This document shows, one piece after another, positions 1 through 6,116 of a stretch of 8,832 bases of DNA; the stretch's first letter is position 1, and each line of letters opens with the position of its first letter. Below the pieces are notes generated by a model. The model did not search any database. It was given only the letters and a program-made list of their open reading frames with translations, and was not told where the DNA came from. The stretch covers positions 1-8,832 of the forward strand of contig CAYLIP010000084.1 of NCBI GenBank assembly GCA_964383855.1, given 5' to 3'. The position numbers and the translations under genes are program-made. The stretch comes from CAZHAC01 sp964383855. GTDB taxonomy: Bacteria > Chloroflexota > Dormibacteria > Dormibacterales > Dormibacteraceae.

Positions 1-862
1 AGCCGTCGTAGACGTAGTTGGCGTCCTTGCCCAGGGCCTGGATGAAGTCCGGCGTGGAGGGCCCGACCGAGTAGCCGAAGATCTTGGCGTCCAGCTTCAG
101 GTCCTTGGCGGCCTTGTTGATGGCGATCGCCTCCGCCAGGTGCCCTGAGTTGAGCAGGATGTCGGGGTTGTGCGACTTGGCGGCGGCCACCAGCGATGAC
201 ACGTCGGTGGAGCCGTTGGGGTACTTGGTGTTGTAGACGACCTGGAATCCCTTGGTCGGCGCGTACTCGTTGACCGCCTGCGCGACCTCGAGCGAGAAGT
301 TGTCGTCGGCGGCAAGCATCGCGATCGTGGTCGGCTTGGGGCTCAGCGTGGCCGCCATGTCGATCACGCCCTGCAGGTAGCGGTTGGCGGGCGAGAGCAC
401 GCCGAACGTGTACTTGTATCCCTTGTTGAAGATGGCCTGGGCGGCGCCGTTGCCCTCGACCATCGGGATCGAGTTCTTCTCCGCGATCACGGCGTCCGAT
501 GCCGTCGTCGCCGAGCCGTAGGGCCCGAGCAGGAACTGCGCCTTCTCGTCGGTGATCAGCTTCTGGGTGAGCGAGGCCGAAACGTCAGGCTTTGACTGGT
601 CGTCCTCGTACTTGATCTGGACCTTGTGCTTGGTGCCCTTGACATTGATGCCGCCCTGGCCGTTGATCCAGCTCAGCCACATGTCGTATCCCTGCTTGGT
701 CAGGGCCCCCTCCTTGGACTGTGCGCCAGTCACCGAGAGGGGTGCGCCGACGATGATGTCCTCGCCGGCCTTGGCGCCGCCACCGCCGGCGCCGCCGCAG
801 GCCGCCGCCAGCAGCGCGGCGGCCGTCAAGCCCGTGATGAGTCGAAGCTTTCCTCCATCCAT
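1..862 (-). CDS. ABC transporter substrate-binding lipoprotein, Leu/Ile/Val type (partial, 3' end outside window)
   Basis: Binds a small solute outside the membrane and passes it to an ABC permease; the family (type 1 periplasmic-binding fold, LivJ-like) takes branched-chain amino acids, amides, urea and similar ligands, so the ligand here is unknown. The first 287 residues are visible of about 400 expected. A short leader with Lys5 and Arg7 and a hydrophobic stretch ends in LLAAAC, making Cys22 the likely lipidated residue; a Gly-rich linker follows. Family features are the opening strand IIVGAPLSVTG (36-46), the NGQGGI loop (67-72), LLGPYGSATT (111-120) where the ligand cleft begins, and a lobe crossing near 180-190. 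The ATG at 862 is chosen because it gives a proper leader and lies 7 nt after a TAAATT box; there is no Shine-Dalgarno site upstream. The gene follows the crotonase gene on the same strand after 49 bp. Permease and ATPase genes would be expected beyond the left edge. Family call firm, ligand unknown. Confidence 0.93.
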   Translation of the reverse strand, partial: MDGGKLRLITGLTAAALLAAACGGAGGGGAKAGEDIIVGAPLSVTGAQSKEGALTKQGYDMWLSWINGQGGINVKGTKHKVQIKYEDDQSKPDVSASLTQKLITDEKAQFLLGPYGSATTASDAVIAEKNSIPMVEGNGAAQAIFNKGYKYTFGVLSPANRYLQGVIDMAATLSPKPTTIAMLAADDNFSLEVAQAVNEYAPTKGFQVVYNTKYPNGSTDVSSLVAAAKSHNPDILLNSGHLAEAIAINKAAKDLKLDAKIFGYSVGPSTPDFIQALGKDANYVYDG

Positions 863-864
863 GA

Positions 865-879
865 CGGCTAATTTAGCCG
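865..879 (-). promoter_or_regulatory. 15-bp palindrome containing a leaderless-type -10 box (TAAATT)
   Basis: Seven-base arms cggctaa (865-871) and ttagccg (873-879) flank one central base. Read on the minus strand, TAAATT (870-875) ends 7 nt before the ATG at 862, the spacing expected for a -10 element driving a leaderless mRNA. It is a small AT-rich island in very GC-rich DNA. No good -35 hexamer is visible. The dyad could also be an operator overlapping the start site. Direct observation for the dyad; promoter role inferred. Confidence 0.5.
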
Positions 880-911
880 GGATCCACCCGTCGGAGCTTG
901 GCCGTCCCGGC

Positions 912-1706
912 TCAGCCGTCGCGGCGCTCGACCGCTGAGCTGCGCTCGGCCCGTCGGCGCCTTTCCAGGTCGGCCGCCATCTCCCAGTGGACGGGGTCGA
1001 CCCAGGCGCGGGCGAAGGAGTCGATGGCGGCGCCGGCCAGATCGGGCCGGGTGGCCGGCTGCGCGGCCTCGACCGCCAGCTTGATGCCCTCGAGCGCCGA
1101 CCGGGGCGCGCGTGCAACCTGTTCGGCCAGCTCGCGCCAGCGCGTCTCGAAGTGCTCGCGCGGCACCGCCTCCTCCACCAGGCCGATCTCCGCGGCCTCG
1201 ATCCCGGTCAGGACCCGGCCGGTGGTGAGCAGGTAGAGAGCCCGGCCGCGCCCGACCAGGTTGCACAGGCGCTCGATCCCGCCCCAGGCGGGCATCACGC
1301 CGAGCAGGGTCTGGGTGAAGCCGATGCGGGCGTCCTCGGCCATGACGCGGAAGTCGCACCCCACAGCGACCTCGGCCCCGCCGCCGATGGCGGCACCGTT
1401 GATGGCCGCCACCACCGGCATTGGCAATCCGGCGACGCGGTCGAGGGCGCGCCGCATCCGCTGCGCCATGTCGCGGGCGAATTCGCTGCTGGTCACCGAC
1501 TCCAGCTCCCGCAGGTCGCCGCCGGCCACGAAGGCGCGGTCGCCGGCCCCTGTCAGGACGGCACAGCGGGCGTCGGACCGCGCCAGCGACTGGAGGGCCT
1601 GGTCGAGCTCGTCCATGGTCTGCAGGCCGATCGCGTTGCGGGCGTGCGGGCGGTCGATCGTGAGCACGGCGACCGGTCCCGCCTGCTCGATCCGGATATC
1701 TGCCAT
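912..1706 (-). CDS. Crotonase-fold (enoyl-CoA hydratase/isomerase superfamily) protein, possibly an acyl-CoA decarboxylase
   Basis: 264 residues, normal length for the superfamily. The fold is shown by the oxyanion loop FVAGGDLRELE (59-69), INGAAIGGGAE (102-112) and CDFR (117-120). Of the two catalytic glutamates of classical enoyl-CoA hydratase (Glu144 and Glu164 of the rat enzyme), the first is kept as Glu112, but the second, exactly 20 residues on, is Gln132. The loop after it reads GVMPAWGG (136-143), close to the PSWGG loop I recall in ethylmalonyl-CoA decarboxylase (ECHDC1). A plain hydratase is therefore unlikely; decarboxylation of a malonyl-CoA-type substrate, or an isomerase-type reaction, fits better, by inference. 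It lacks the His and Tyr reported for E. coli methylmalonyl-CoA decarboxylase (ScpB/YgfG). The start is the ATG at 1706, which gives the usual short N-terminus; nine more in-frame codons upstream would run into the divergent mutase gene. No Shine-Dalgarno site. The divergent neighbour is an acyl-CoA mutase, supporting a shared acyl-CoA pathway. Confidence 0.9.
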   Translation of the reverse strand: MADIRIEQAGPVAVLTIDRPHARNAIGLQTMDELDQALQSLARSDARCAVLTGAGDRAFVAGGDLRELESVTSSEFARDMAQRMRRALDRVAGLPMPVVAAINGAAIGGGAEVAVGCDFRVMAEDARIGFTQTLLGVMPAWGGIERLCNLVGRGRALYLLTTGRVLTGIEAAEIGLVEEAVPREHFETRWRELAEQVARAPRSALEGIKLAVEAAQPATRPDLAGAAIDSFARAWVDPVHWEMAADLERRRRAERSSAVERRDG

Positions 1707-1723
1707 CGGAGTTGAATACTCGC
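1707..1723. promoter_or_regulatory. 17-bp divergent start region with a centred dyad
   Basis: The only DNA between the ATGs of the crotonase (minus, A at 1706) and the mutase (plus, A at 1724). It holds GAGT (1709-1712) and ACTC (1718-1721) around a 5-nt core centred on 1715, exactly midway between the two start-codon As, which are 18 bp apart. -10-like hexamers are TTGAAT on plus (1712-1717) and TATTCA on minus (1718 down to 1713); both are imperfect, the plus one lacking the key A at its second position. Neither gene has a convincing Shine-Dalgarno site, so leaderless transcripts in both directions are plausible. Promoter role inferred. Confidence 0.35.
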
Positions 1724-3328
1724 ATGGAGGCAACCAGCGAGCCGGAGGTCGCGACCGACGCCGGCATCCCGGTCAAGCGCTTCTACGAGCCGGCCGACGT
1801 CAGCCCCGAATACGAGCGCGACATCGGCGATCCGGGCTGCTTTCCCTTCACCCGAGGCAACTTCGCCGGCGGCTACCGCGACCGGCTCTGGACCATCCGC
1901 CAGTACAGCGGCTTCGGCACCGCCGAGGAGTCGAACCGGCGCTACCGCTATCTCCTCGATCACGGCGGGACCGGGCTCTCGGTGGCGCTCGACCTGCCCA
2001 CCCAGTGCGGCTACGACTCCGACAACGCGGACGTGGACGAGGAGGTGGGCCGGGTGGGCGTCGCCCTCGACACCCTCCGCGATGCCGAGATTCTCTTCGA
2101 CGGCATTCCGCTGGACCGGATCTCGACCTCATTCACGATCAACGGCACCGCCGCCATCCTGCTCGCCTTCTACGTGGCCGTCGGTGAGAAGCAGGGGGTC
2201 GCCCGCTCGGCGCTGCGGGGCACGATCCAGAACGACATCCTGAAGGAGTACGCCTCCCGAGGAACCTGGATCTGGCCGCCGCGGCCCTCGCTGCGCCTGA
2301 TCGCCGACACCATCGAGTTCTGCGCCGCCGAGGTACCCAGGTTCAACGCCATCTCGGTCGCCGGCGCCCACTTCCGCGATGCCGGCGCGACGGCCGCCCA
2401 GGAGATGGCCTTCACGCTCCAGGACGGCCTCACCTACTGCGACGAGGTGGTTTCGCGGGGGCGCATGACGATCGATCAGTTCGCGCCGCAGGTCTCGTTC
2501 TTCTTCTACACGCACGGCGACTTCTTCGAGGAGATCGCCAAGTACCGCGCCGGCCGCCGGCGCTGGGCGAGGCTCGTGCGCGAGCGCTACGGCGCCCGCG
2601 ACGACCGCTCCTGCATGTTCCGGGCGGGGGTGGTCTGCGGCGGCGCGTCGCTCTACGCGCCGCAGCCGCACAACAACGTCGTCCGCGTCGCCTACGAGGC
2701 GCTGGCGTCGGTGCTGGGCGGGGTCCAATCCATGTTCACGGCGGCCTGGGACGAGCCCTTCGCCCTCCCCAGCGAGGAGTCGGCCACGCTGGCCCTGCGC
2801 ACCCAGCAGGTGCTGGCCCACGAGACCGGGGTGGCGCGGGTGACCGACCCGCTCGGCGGCTCCTACTACGTCGAGGCGCTGACCGACGAGATGGAGAGCC
2901 GGATCGTGGAGATCATGGACGAGCTCGAGCGCTACGGCGGCATGGTCCGTGCCATCGAGGATGGCCACGTGCAGAGGCTGATCGCGGAGGAGGCCTACCG
3001 CTTCCAGCAGCGCCTCGAGTCGGGCGAGAAGGTCGTGGTCGGCCTCAACCGGTTCGCCAACCCGGGCCAGGCGCCGCCCGAGGTGCTGGGCTACCAGATG
3101 GACGCCGCCGCCCGCCGGCGCCAGCTTGAGCGGCTGGCCCGGGTCAAGCGCGAGCGCGACGGCCGCGAGGCGGCCCGCTGCCTGGCCGCATTGCGCGAAA
3201 AGGCGCTTGGCGAGGAGAACCTGATGCCCCACCTGGTGGACGCGGTGAAGGCCTACTGCACGGTGGGGGAGATCTCTGACGTGCTCCGCGAGGCCTGGGG
3301 CGAATTCCAGCAGCCGGTGGTCTTCTAG
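1724..3328 (+). CDS. B12-dependent acyl-CoA mutase large subunit, methylmalonyl-CoA mutase-like but divergent
   Basis: 534 residues forming the TIM-barrel (catalytic) part of the methylmalonyl-CoA mutase family, with the B12 domain encoded by the next gene, as in two-subunit isobutyryl- and 2-hydroxyisobutyryl-CoA mutases. Landmarks: TIRQYSGFGTAEESN (57-71), DLPTQCGYDSD (90-100), GTIQNDILKEY (166-176), DQFAPQVSFF (251-260). With a constant 28-residue offset from the P. shermanii enzyme, Tyr89, Arg207 and His244 are kept as Tyr61, Arg179 and His216; Arg179 argues for a carboxylated (methylmalonyl/succinyl-type) substrate. By contrast the normally near-invariant SGYH is AGAH (213-216), the RTHxQTSG motif is replaced by RAGVVCGG (300-307), and HTN before DE is FTA (338-340), so residues matching Tyr243, His328, Gln330 and Asn366 are Ala, Gly, Val and Ala; Glu370 is kept as Glu344. 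The reading frame is intact. The ATG at 1724 is preferred; an in-frame TTG at 1712 would add four codons. The substrate may not be methylmalonyl-CoA. Confidence 0.9.
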   Translation: MEATSEPEVATDAGIPVKRFYEPADVSPEYERDIGDPGCFPFTRGNFAGGYRDRLWTIRQYSGFGTAEESNRRYRYLLDHGGTGLSVALDLPTQCGYDSDNADVDEEVGRVGVALDTLRDAEILFDGIPLDRISTSFTINGTAAILLAFYVAVGEKQGVARSALRGTIQNDILKEYASRGTWIWPPRPSLRLIADTIEFCAAEVPRFNAISVAGAHFRDAGATAAQEMAFTLQDGLTYCDEVVSRGRMTIDQFAPQVSFFFYTHGDFFEEIAKYRAGRRRWARLVRERYGARDDRSCMFRAGVVCGGASLYAPQPHNNVVRVAYEALASVLGGVQSMFTAAWDEPFALPSEESATLALRTQQVLAHETGVARVTDPLGGSYYVEALTDEMESRIVEIMDELERYGGMVRAIEDGHVQRLIAEEAYRFQQRLESGEKVVVGLNRFANPGQAPPEVLGYQMDAAARRRQLERLARVKRERDGREAARCLAALREKALGEENLMPHLVDAVKAYCTVGEISDVLREAWGEFQQPVVF

Positions 3329-3340
3329 GCTGGGCCGGGG

Positions 3341-3748
3341 ATGACGGCGAGGGTTCTGGTCGCCAAACCGGGACTCGACGGCCATGACCGGGGCGCCAAG
3401 GTGGTGGCCCGGGCGCTGCGCGACGCCGGCTTCGAGGTGATCTACACAGGCATCCGGCAGAAGCCGGCGGAGATCGCGGCCGCCGCCGTCCAGGAGGACG
3501 CCGAGGTGGTGGGGCTCTCGATCCTCTCCGGCGCCCACCTGTCGCTCACGCAAAAGGTCCTGGACGCGCTGCGCACCGCCGGTGCGGGCGACGTGCTGGT
3601 CGTTGTCGGCGGCACCATCCCGCACGGCGACGCGGCCCGGCTGAAGGAGATGGGCGCGGCCGCCGTGTACCCGACCGGTACCGAGCTGGCCGAGCTCGTC
3701 GAGTCGATGAAGGAGCTCTGCTCCAGCCGTTCTGAGGGGGCCCGCTGA
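3341..3748 (+). CDS. B12-binding small subunit of acyl-CoA mutase
   Basis: 135 residues, a stand-alone cobalamin-binding domain that should pair with the mutase large subunit 12 bp upstream. It carries the base-off/His-on signature: KPGLDGHDRG (9-18) with His15 as the predicted lower axial ligand to cobalt, Ser60-x-Leu62 in LSILSGAH, and the Gly-Gly of VVVGGTIP (87-94) that borders the nucleotide tail. The sequence is canonical throughout, unlike its partner. The ATG at 3341 puts the first strand (ARVLVAKPG) right at the N-terminus, as usual in this family; the upstream GGGG is at best a weak ribosome site, so translation may be coupled. The C-terminal 12 residues or so after ELVESM are a variable tail. 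Two bases separate its stop from the CoA-transferase ATG, so all three genes are surely one transcript. Confidence 0.95.
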   Translation: MTARVLVAKPGLDGHDRGAKVVARALRDAGFEVIYTGIRQKPAEIAAAAVQEDAEVVGLSILSGAHLSLTQKVLDALRTAGAGDVLVVVGGTIPHGDAARLKEMGAAAVYPTGTELAELVESMKELCSSRSEGAR

Positions 3749-3750
3749 AC

Positions 3751-4917
3751 ATGCTCGGCGGGCTGAGGGTTCTCGATCTCACCCATTTCCTGGCCGGGCC
3801 CTACTGCACGCTTGTGCTCGCGGAGCTGGGGGCGGATGTCATCCGCGTCGAGGACCCGCAGCATCCGGACGACGCGCGCGGCATGCCGCCGCACGCGCTG
3901 GGCGGGGAATCGCTCTACTACCTGAGTCTCAACTCGGGTAAGCGCTCGATCATGCTGCCGCTGGCATCCGCCCCCGGCCGCGAGGCGTTCTACCGGCTGG
4001 TCGAGGGTGCCGACGTGGTCGTGGACAACTTCAAGCCGGGTGTCATGGGCAAGCTCGGGTTCGATCACGCCAGGCTGGCCGCGCGCAACCCGCGCCTCAT
4101 CACCTGCTCACTGACCGGGTTCGGCGAGGACGGGCCGTACGCGATGCGCCCCGGCTACGACTACACCGTCACCGCGCTGGCCGGGGTCCAGTACATGACC
4201 GCCGACCCGCCGACCCGCGCCGGCATCTCCTACGCCGATCACCAGGCCGGGCTGGCGGCCGCCCTGGCCATCGTGGCCGCCGTCCACGAGCGGGAGCGGA
4301 CAGGCGCCGGGCGCCACCTCGACGTGAGCCTGCTCGACGTCCAGCTCTCGATGCTCACCTACCTGGCCGCCTTCTCGCTCAACGCCGGCGACGACCAGCA
4401 GCCGGTGCCCGGCGGAGGCCACCCGGTGCTGGTGCCGACCCAGAACTTCCGGTCGAGCGATGGCTGGGTCTCCTTCTTCGTGGGCAACGACTCCATGTGG
4501 CGGCGGGCCAGGTCGGTCCTGGCCGTGCCCGAGCTGGACGATCCGCGCTTCGACACGGTTGCCGGCCGGGCGGCGCACAAGCAGGAGGTGCTCGACCTGG
4601 TCGCTCGCCGACTGCTCGAGGACACGACCGAGGCCTGGGTGTCGCGCCTGGAGGCGGCCGGCGTTCCCTGCGCGCCGGTCAACGACGTGCCTCATGCGCT
4701 GGCCGATCCGCAGGCCCAGGCGCGCGGCATGGTGCTCGAGGAGCGGGGCCCGTACGGGACCTACCGGAGGGTGGCCGGCCCCCTGCCCAAGCTGCGGGTC
4801 AAGGACGGCCCGGCGCCCGTGATGGGGGCGGACACGGAGGAGATCCTGCGGGAGGCCGGGATCGATCCGGCCGGGGTCCTTCCCCGGGCTGGGGGGTCAG
4901 GCGCGGAGGGCCGGTGA
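3751..4917 (+). CDS. Family III (CaiB/BaiF) acyl-CoA:carboxylate CoA-transferase
   Basis: 388 residues, usual length about 400. This family moves CoA between an acyl-CoA and a free acid through a mixed anhydride on one aspartate, in an interlocked dimer in the cytoplasm. Seen here: LRVLDLTHFLAGPYCT (5-20), LAELGADVIRVE (23-34), NSGKRSI (61-67), VVDNFKPGVMGKLG (90-103), SLTGFGEDGPY (120-130) and the predicted catalytic Asp163 in SYADHQAG (160-167). Alpha-methylacyl-CoA racemase, the main alternative in this fold, has His-Asp after the Gly near 135; here it is Gly-Tyr-Asp, which argues for transferase. The donor and acceptor cannot be read; succinyl-CoA or propionyl-CoA with a dicarboxylate would fit the mutase upstream. 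GAGGGGG ends 10 nt before the ATG. The last 20 residues are low-complexity Gly/Ala/Arg. It lies directly after the mutase small subunit and just before the lipoprotein gene. Confidence 0.9.
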   Translation: MLGGLRVLDLTHFLAGPYCTLVLAELGADVIRVEDPQHPDDARGMPPHALGGESLYYLSLNSGKRSIMLPLASAPGREAFYRLVEGADVVVDNFKPGVMGKLGFDHARLAARNPRLITCSLTGFGEDGPYAMRPGYDYTVTALAGVQYMTADPPTRAGISYADHQAGLAAALAIVAAVHERERTGAGRHLDVSLLDVQLSMLTYLAAFSLNAGDDQQPVPGGGHPVLVPTQNFRSSDGWVSFFVGNDSMWRRARSVLAVPELDDPRFDTVAGRAAHKQEVLDLVARRLLEDTTEAWVSRLEAAGVPCAPVNDVPHALADPQAQARGMVLEERGPYGTYRRVAGPLPKLRVKDGPAPVMGADTEEILREAGIDPAGVLPRAGGSGAEGR

Positions 4918-4919
4918 GG

Positions 4920-5843
4920 GTGACCGCGCGCGGCTTCAGGTGCTTGGTCGCGCTCGCAACGCTGCTGTTGCCGGCGGGCTGCAGCTCCCAGCAGACACTG
5001 CCGGCCGCACGTGCCTCGGCCGTCGCCGAGGCCAGCTGGGCGGTCTTGCGCTCCCGCGCGGTACCGCCGCTGTCGCAGAACGAGGTTTCCGCCTGCACGG
5101 CTGCGGTGTCGAAGCGATTCGACGTGCAGATACCCACTGGCATGACATCGAGCGCTCCCCAGAAGGTCGCCATACGGTCGTTGGGCTTTGCCGGGGATGC
5201 ATTGGTCCGGGTTCGTGCCGTGGGGGCGGGTCCCGACGGTCAGCTCGCTGTGGCCCCGGGCACGGAACTCGCCGCTGATGCGCAGGTGGCATTCACCGGC
5301 AACGGTATGGAGGTGTTCATGGTCCGGGTCGCCGTGCCGGGCTGCTATGCCCTCCAGGTTGACGCGCCGGGCTTCACAGAGGTTTTCCTTTTTCTGGCGC
5401 AGCAGGCGCCGATCGCCAAGCCCCAGGCGGTGGCGATGACGGCTCGCGAGGTTCCGGAGTATCTCCGCACCCGGGTGACCGGGGTCCATCCCCTGTTCTT
5501 GCCGCAGCTGCCGCCCGACTGGCTCGCCGACGTCACGGCGGACGCCGGCGCCTTCTCCGCCGACTACGGCGCGCCGGATGGGAGCCGCCGCTTCCGGATC
5601 GCGACCATGGTCGCCAACCCGCCGCCCCTGACGATGCAGCGCCTGCCGAGCTTTCACGGCGACCCACGGTCGCTGTACGAGTGGAGCGACACGCAGCGCA
5701 TGCTCGACTGGCGGGAGCCGAAGAGCCGATGGACGAGTGCCTTTGCGCCCGGCGGGGAGGTGGAGTACTACGTCACTGCCGCCGGCTACAGCGACGCCGA
5801 ATTCTGGGCGGTGGTCGGCGCGCTGCAGACGCTGGTGGCCTGA
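4920..5843 (+). CDS. Hypothetical secreted lipoprotein with C-terminal DUF4367-like region
   Basis: 307 residues, not recognised as a named family. A basic start (Arg4, Arg7) and hydrophobic stretch end in LLLPAGC, so Cys21 is probably lipidated and the protein lies outside the membrane; the Pro at position -3 of the lipobox is unusual. Residues 85-160 look like a beta-sandwich: VPGCYALQVDAPGF (139-152) resembles the PGCW-type strand pairs common in lipoproteins of GC-rich monoderms. The C-terminal 200-305, with YEWSD, WTSAF and a final YYVTAAGYSDAEFWAVVGAL (283-302), resembles DUF4367-type domains, where a strand is followed by a helix. Both comparisons are from memory. GTG at 4920 is preferred to GTG at 4914 because GGAGGG (4905-4910) then sits 9 nt upstream. 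The start is only 2 bp after the CoA-transferase stop, so it is co-transcribed although no link in function is clear. Stretches such as gttttcctttttctg (5382-5396) make it slightly less GC-rich than its neighbours. Confidence 0.8.
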   Translation: MTARGFRCLVALATLLLPAGCSSQQTLPAARASAVAEASWAVLRSRAVPPLSQNEVSACTAAVSKRFDVQIPTGMTSSAPQKVAIRSLGFAGDALVRVRAVGAGPDGQLAVAPGTELAADAQVAFTGNGMEVFMVRVAVPGCYALQVDAPGFTEVFLFLAQQAPIAKPQAVAMTAREVPEYLRTRVTGVHPLFLPQLPPDWLADVTADAGAFSADYGAPDGSRRFRIATMVANPPPLTMQRLPSFHGDPRSLYEWSDTQRMLDWREPKSRWTSAFAPGGEVEYYVTAAGYSDAEFWAVVGALQTLVA

Positions 5844-5854
5844 CGCCTCCCCAG

Positions 5855-5875
5855 ACCGCGGCGAAGCGCCGCGGT
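5855..5875 (+). terminator. 9-bp perfect GC-rich hairpin downstream of the lipoprotein gene
   Basis: Left arm accgcggcg (5855-5863), loop aag, right arm cgccgcggt (5867-5875), 11 nt after the stop codon. No T-tract follows, which is common for terminators in GC-rich bacteria; it could equally block decay of the mRNA 3' end. Stem seen directly, role inferred. Confidence 0.55.
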
Positions 5876-5897
5876 GCCGCGTCGGCGAAGCGCCCTC

Positions 5898-6080
5898 GCG
5901 CCCGCACATGGGCCGAAAGGTGCGTTCTGAAAGGCTCCGGCGCCCGCACATGCGCCGAGTTCCGCCCCCGCAACGCGGCTTCGTTCACGAGGCCGCGCTT
6001 TGAGCGCGGGAAACGCTCTTGCGCCCGCACATGCGCCGTAAAGTTGGTCTCGAAACGCCCAGGCGCCCGCACATGCGCCG
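5898..6080. repeat. Four regularly spaced copies of an 18-bp repeat (core gcgcccgcacatgcgccg)
   Basis: Copies at 5898-5915, 5940-5957, 6021-6038 and 6063-6080. The last three are identical; the first has one change (g for c at its 14th base). Spacings are 42, 81 and 42 bp, so the first pair and second pair repeat at 123 bp. Similarity spreads upstream of each core (a gaaacgc-like run about 10 bp before) and the 24-nt segments after copies 1 and 3 match at roughly 14 of 24 positions. Copies 2 and 4 contain GGCGC and GCGCC arms around CCGCACAT and could form small hairpins. The cluster fills the spacer between two convergent genes. Not an IS end or CRISPR as far as can be seen; a structured intergenic element, perhaps spread through the genome. 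Confidence 0.85.
5993..6009. terminator. 7-bp perfect hairpin inside the repeat cluster
   Basis: Arms ccgcgct (5993-5999) and agcgcgg (6003-6009) around a ttg loop, lying between repeat copies 2 and 3. It could stop transcripts of the minus-strand TPR/zincin gene, which ends 126 bp away, or back up the hairpin at 5855. No T-tract. Role inferred. Confidence 0.35.
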
Positions 6081-6116
6081 AATTCCCGGCCCCCTGCCGC
6101 TGAATTCCCGGCCCCC
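6080..6116. repeat. 15-bp direct repeat gaattcccggccccc, two copies 22 bp apart
   Basis: Copies at 6080-6094 and 6102-6116, the first starting on the last base of the fourth 18-bp repeat. A degenerate form (gagttccgcccccgc) follows the second 18-bp repeat at about 5957-5971, so this motif seems to be part of the same repeated module. Confidence 0.75.

Noticed and set aside
552..938. Plus-strand frames over the binding-protein gene
   Set aside because: They are shadows of the minus-strand gene, which has a leader, lipobox and family motifs.
912..1706. Naming the crotonase gene scpB (methylmalonyl-CoA decarboxylase)
   Set aside because: The His and Tyr reported for the E. coli enzyme are not at the matching places; only the superfamily is secure.
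2129..3625. 498-codon open frame antisense to the mutase genes
   Set aside because: Its composition is Arg/His/Leu/Gly-rich with no family motif, and it mirrors two clear genes; long antisense frames are expected at this GC.
4914..4916. GTG at 4914 as the lipoprotein start (overlapping the upstream stop)
   Set aside because: It would leave only 3 nt between GGAGGG and the start; GTG at 4920 has 9 nt.
3751..4917. Alpha-methylacyl-CoA racemase
   Set aside because: The racemase Gly-His-Asp is Gly-Tyr-Asp here, while the CoA-transferase aspartate (Asp163) is present.
5898..6080. CRISPR array
   Set aside because: Only four 18-bp copies with unequal spacing (42, 81, 42), the spacers resemble each other, and there are no cas genes.
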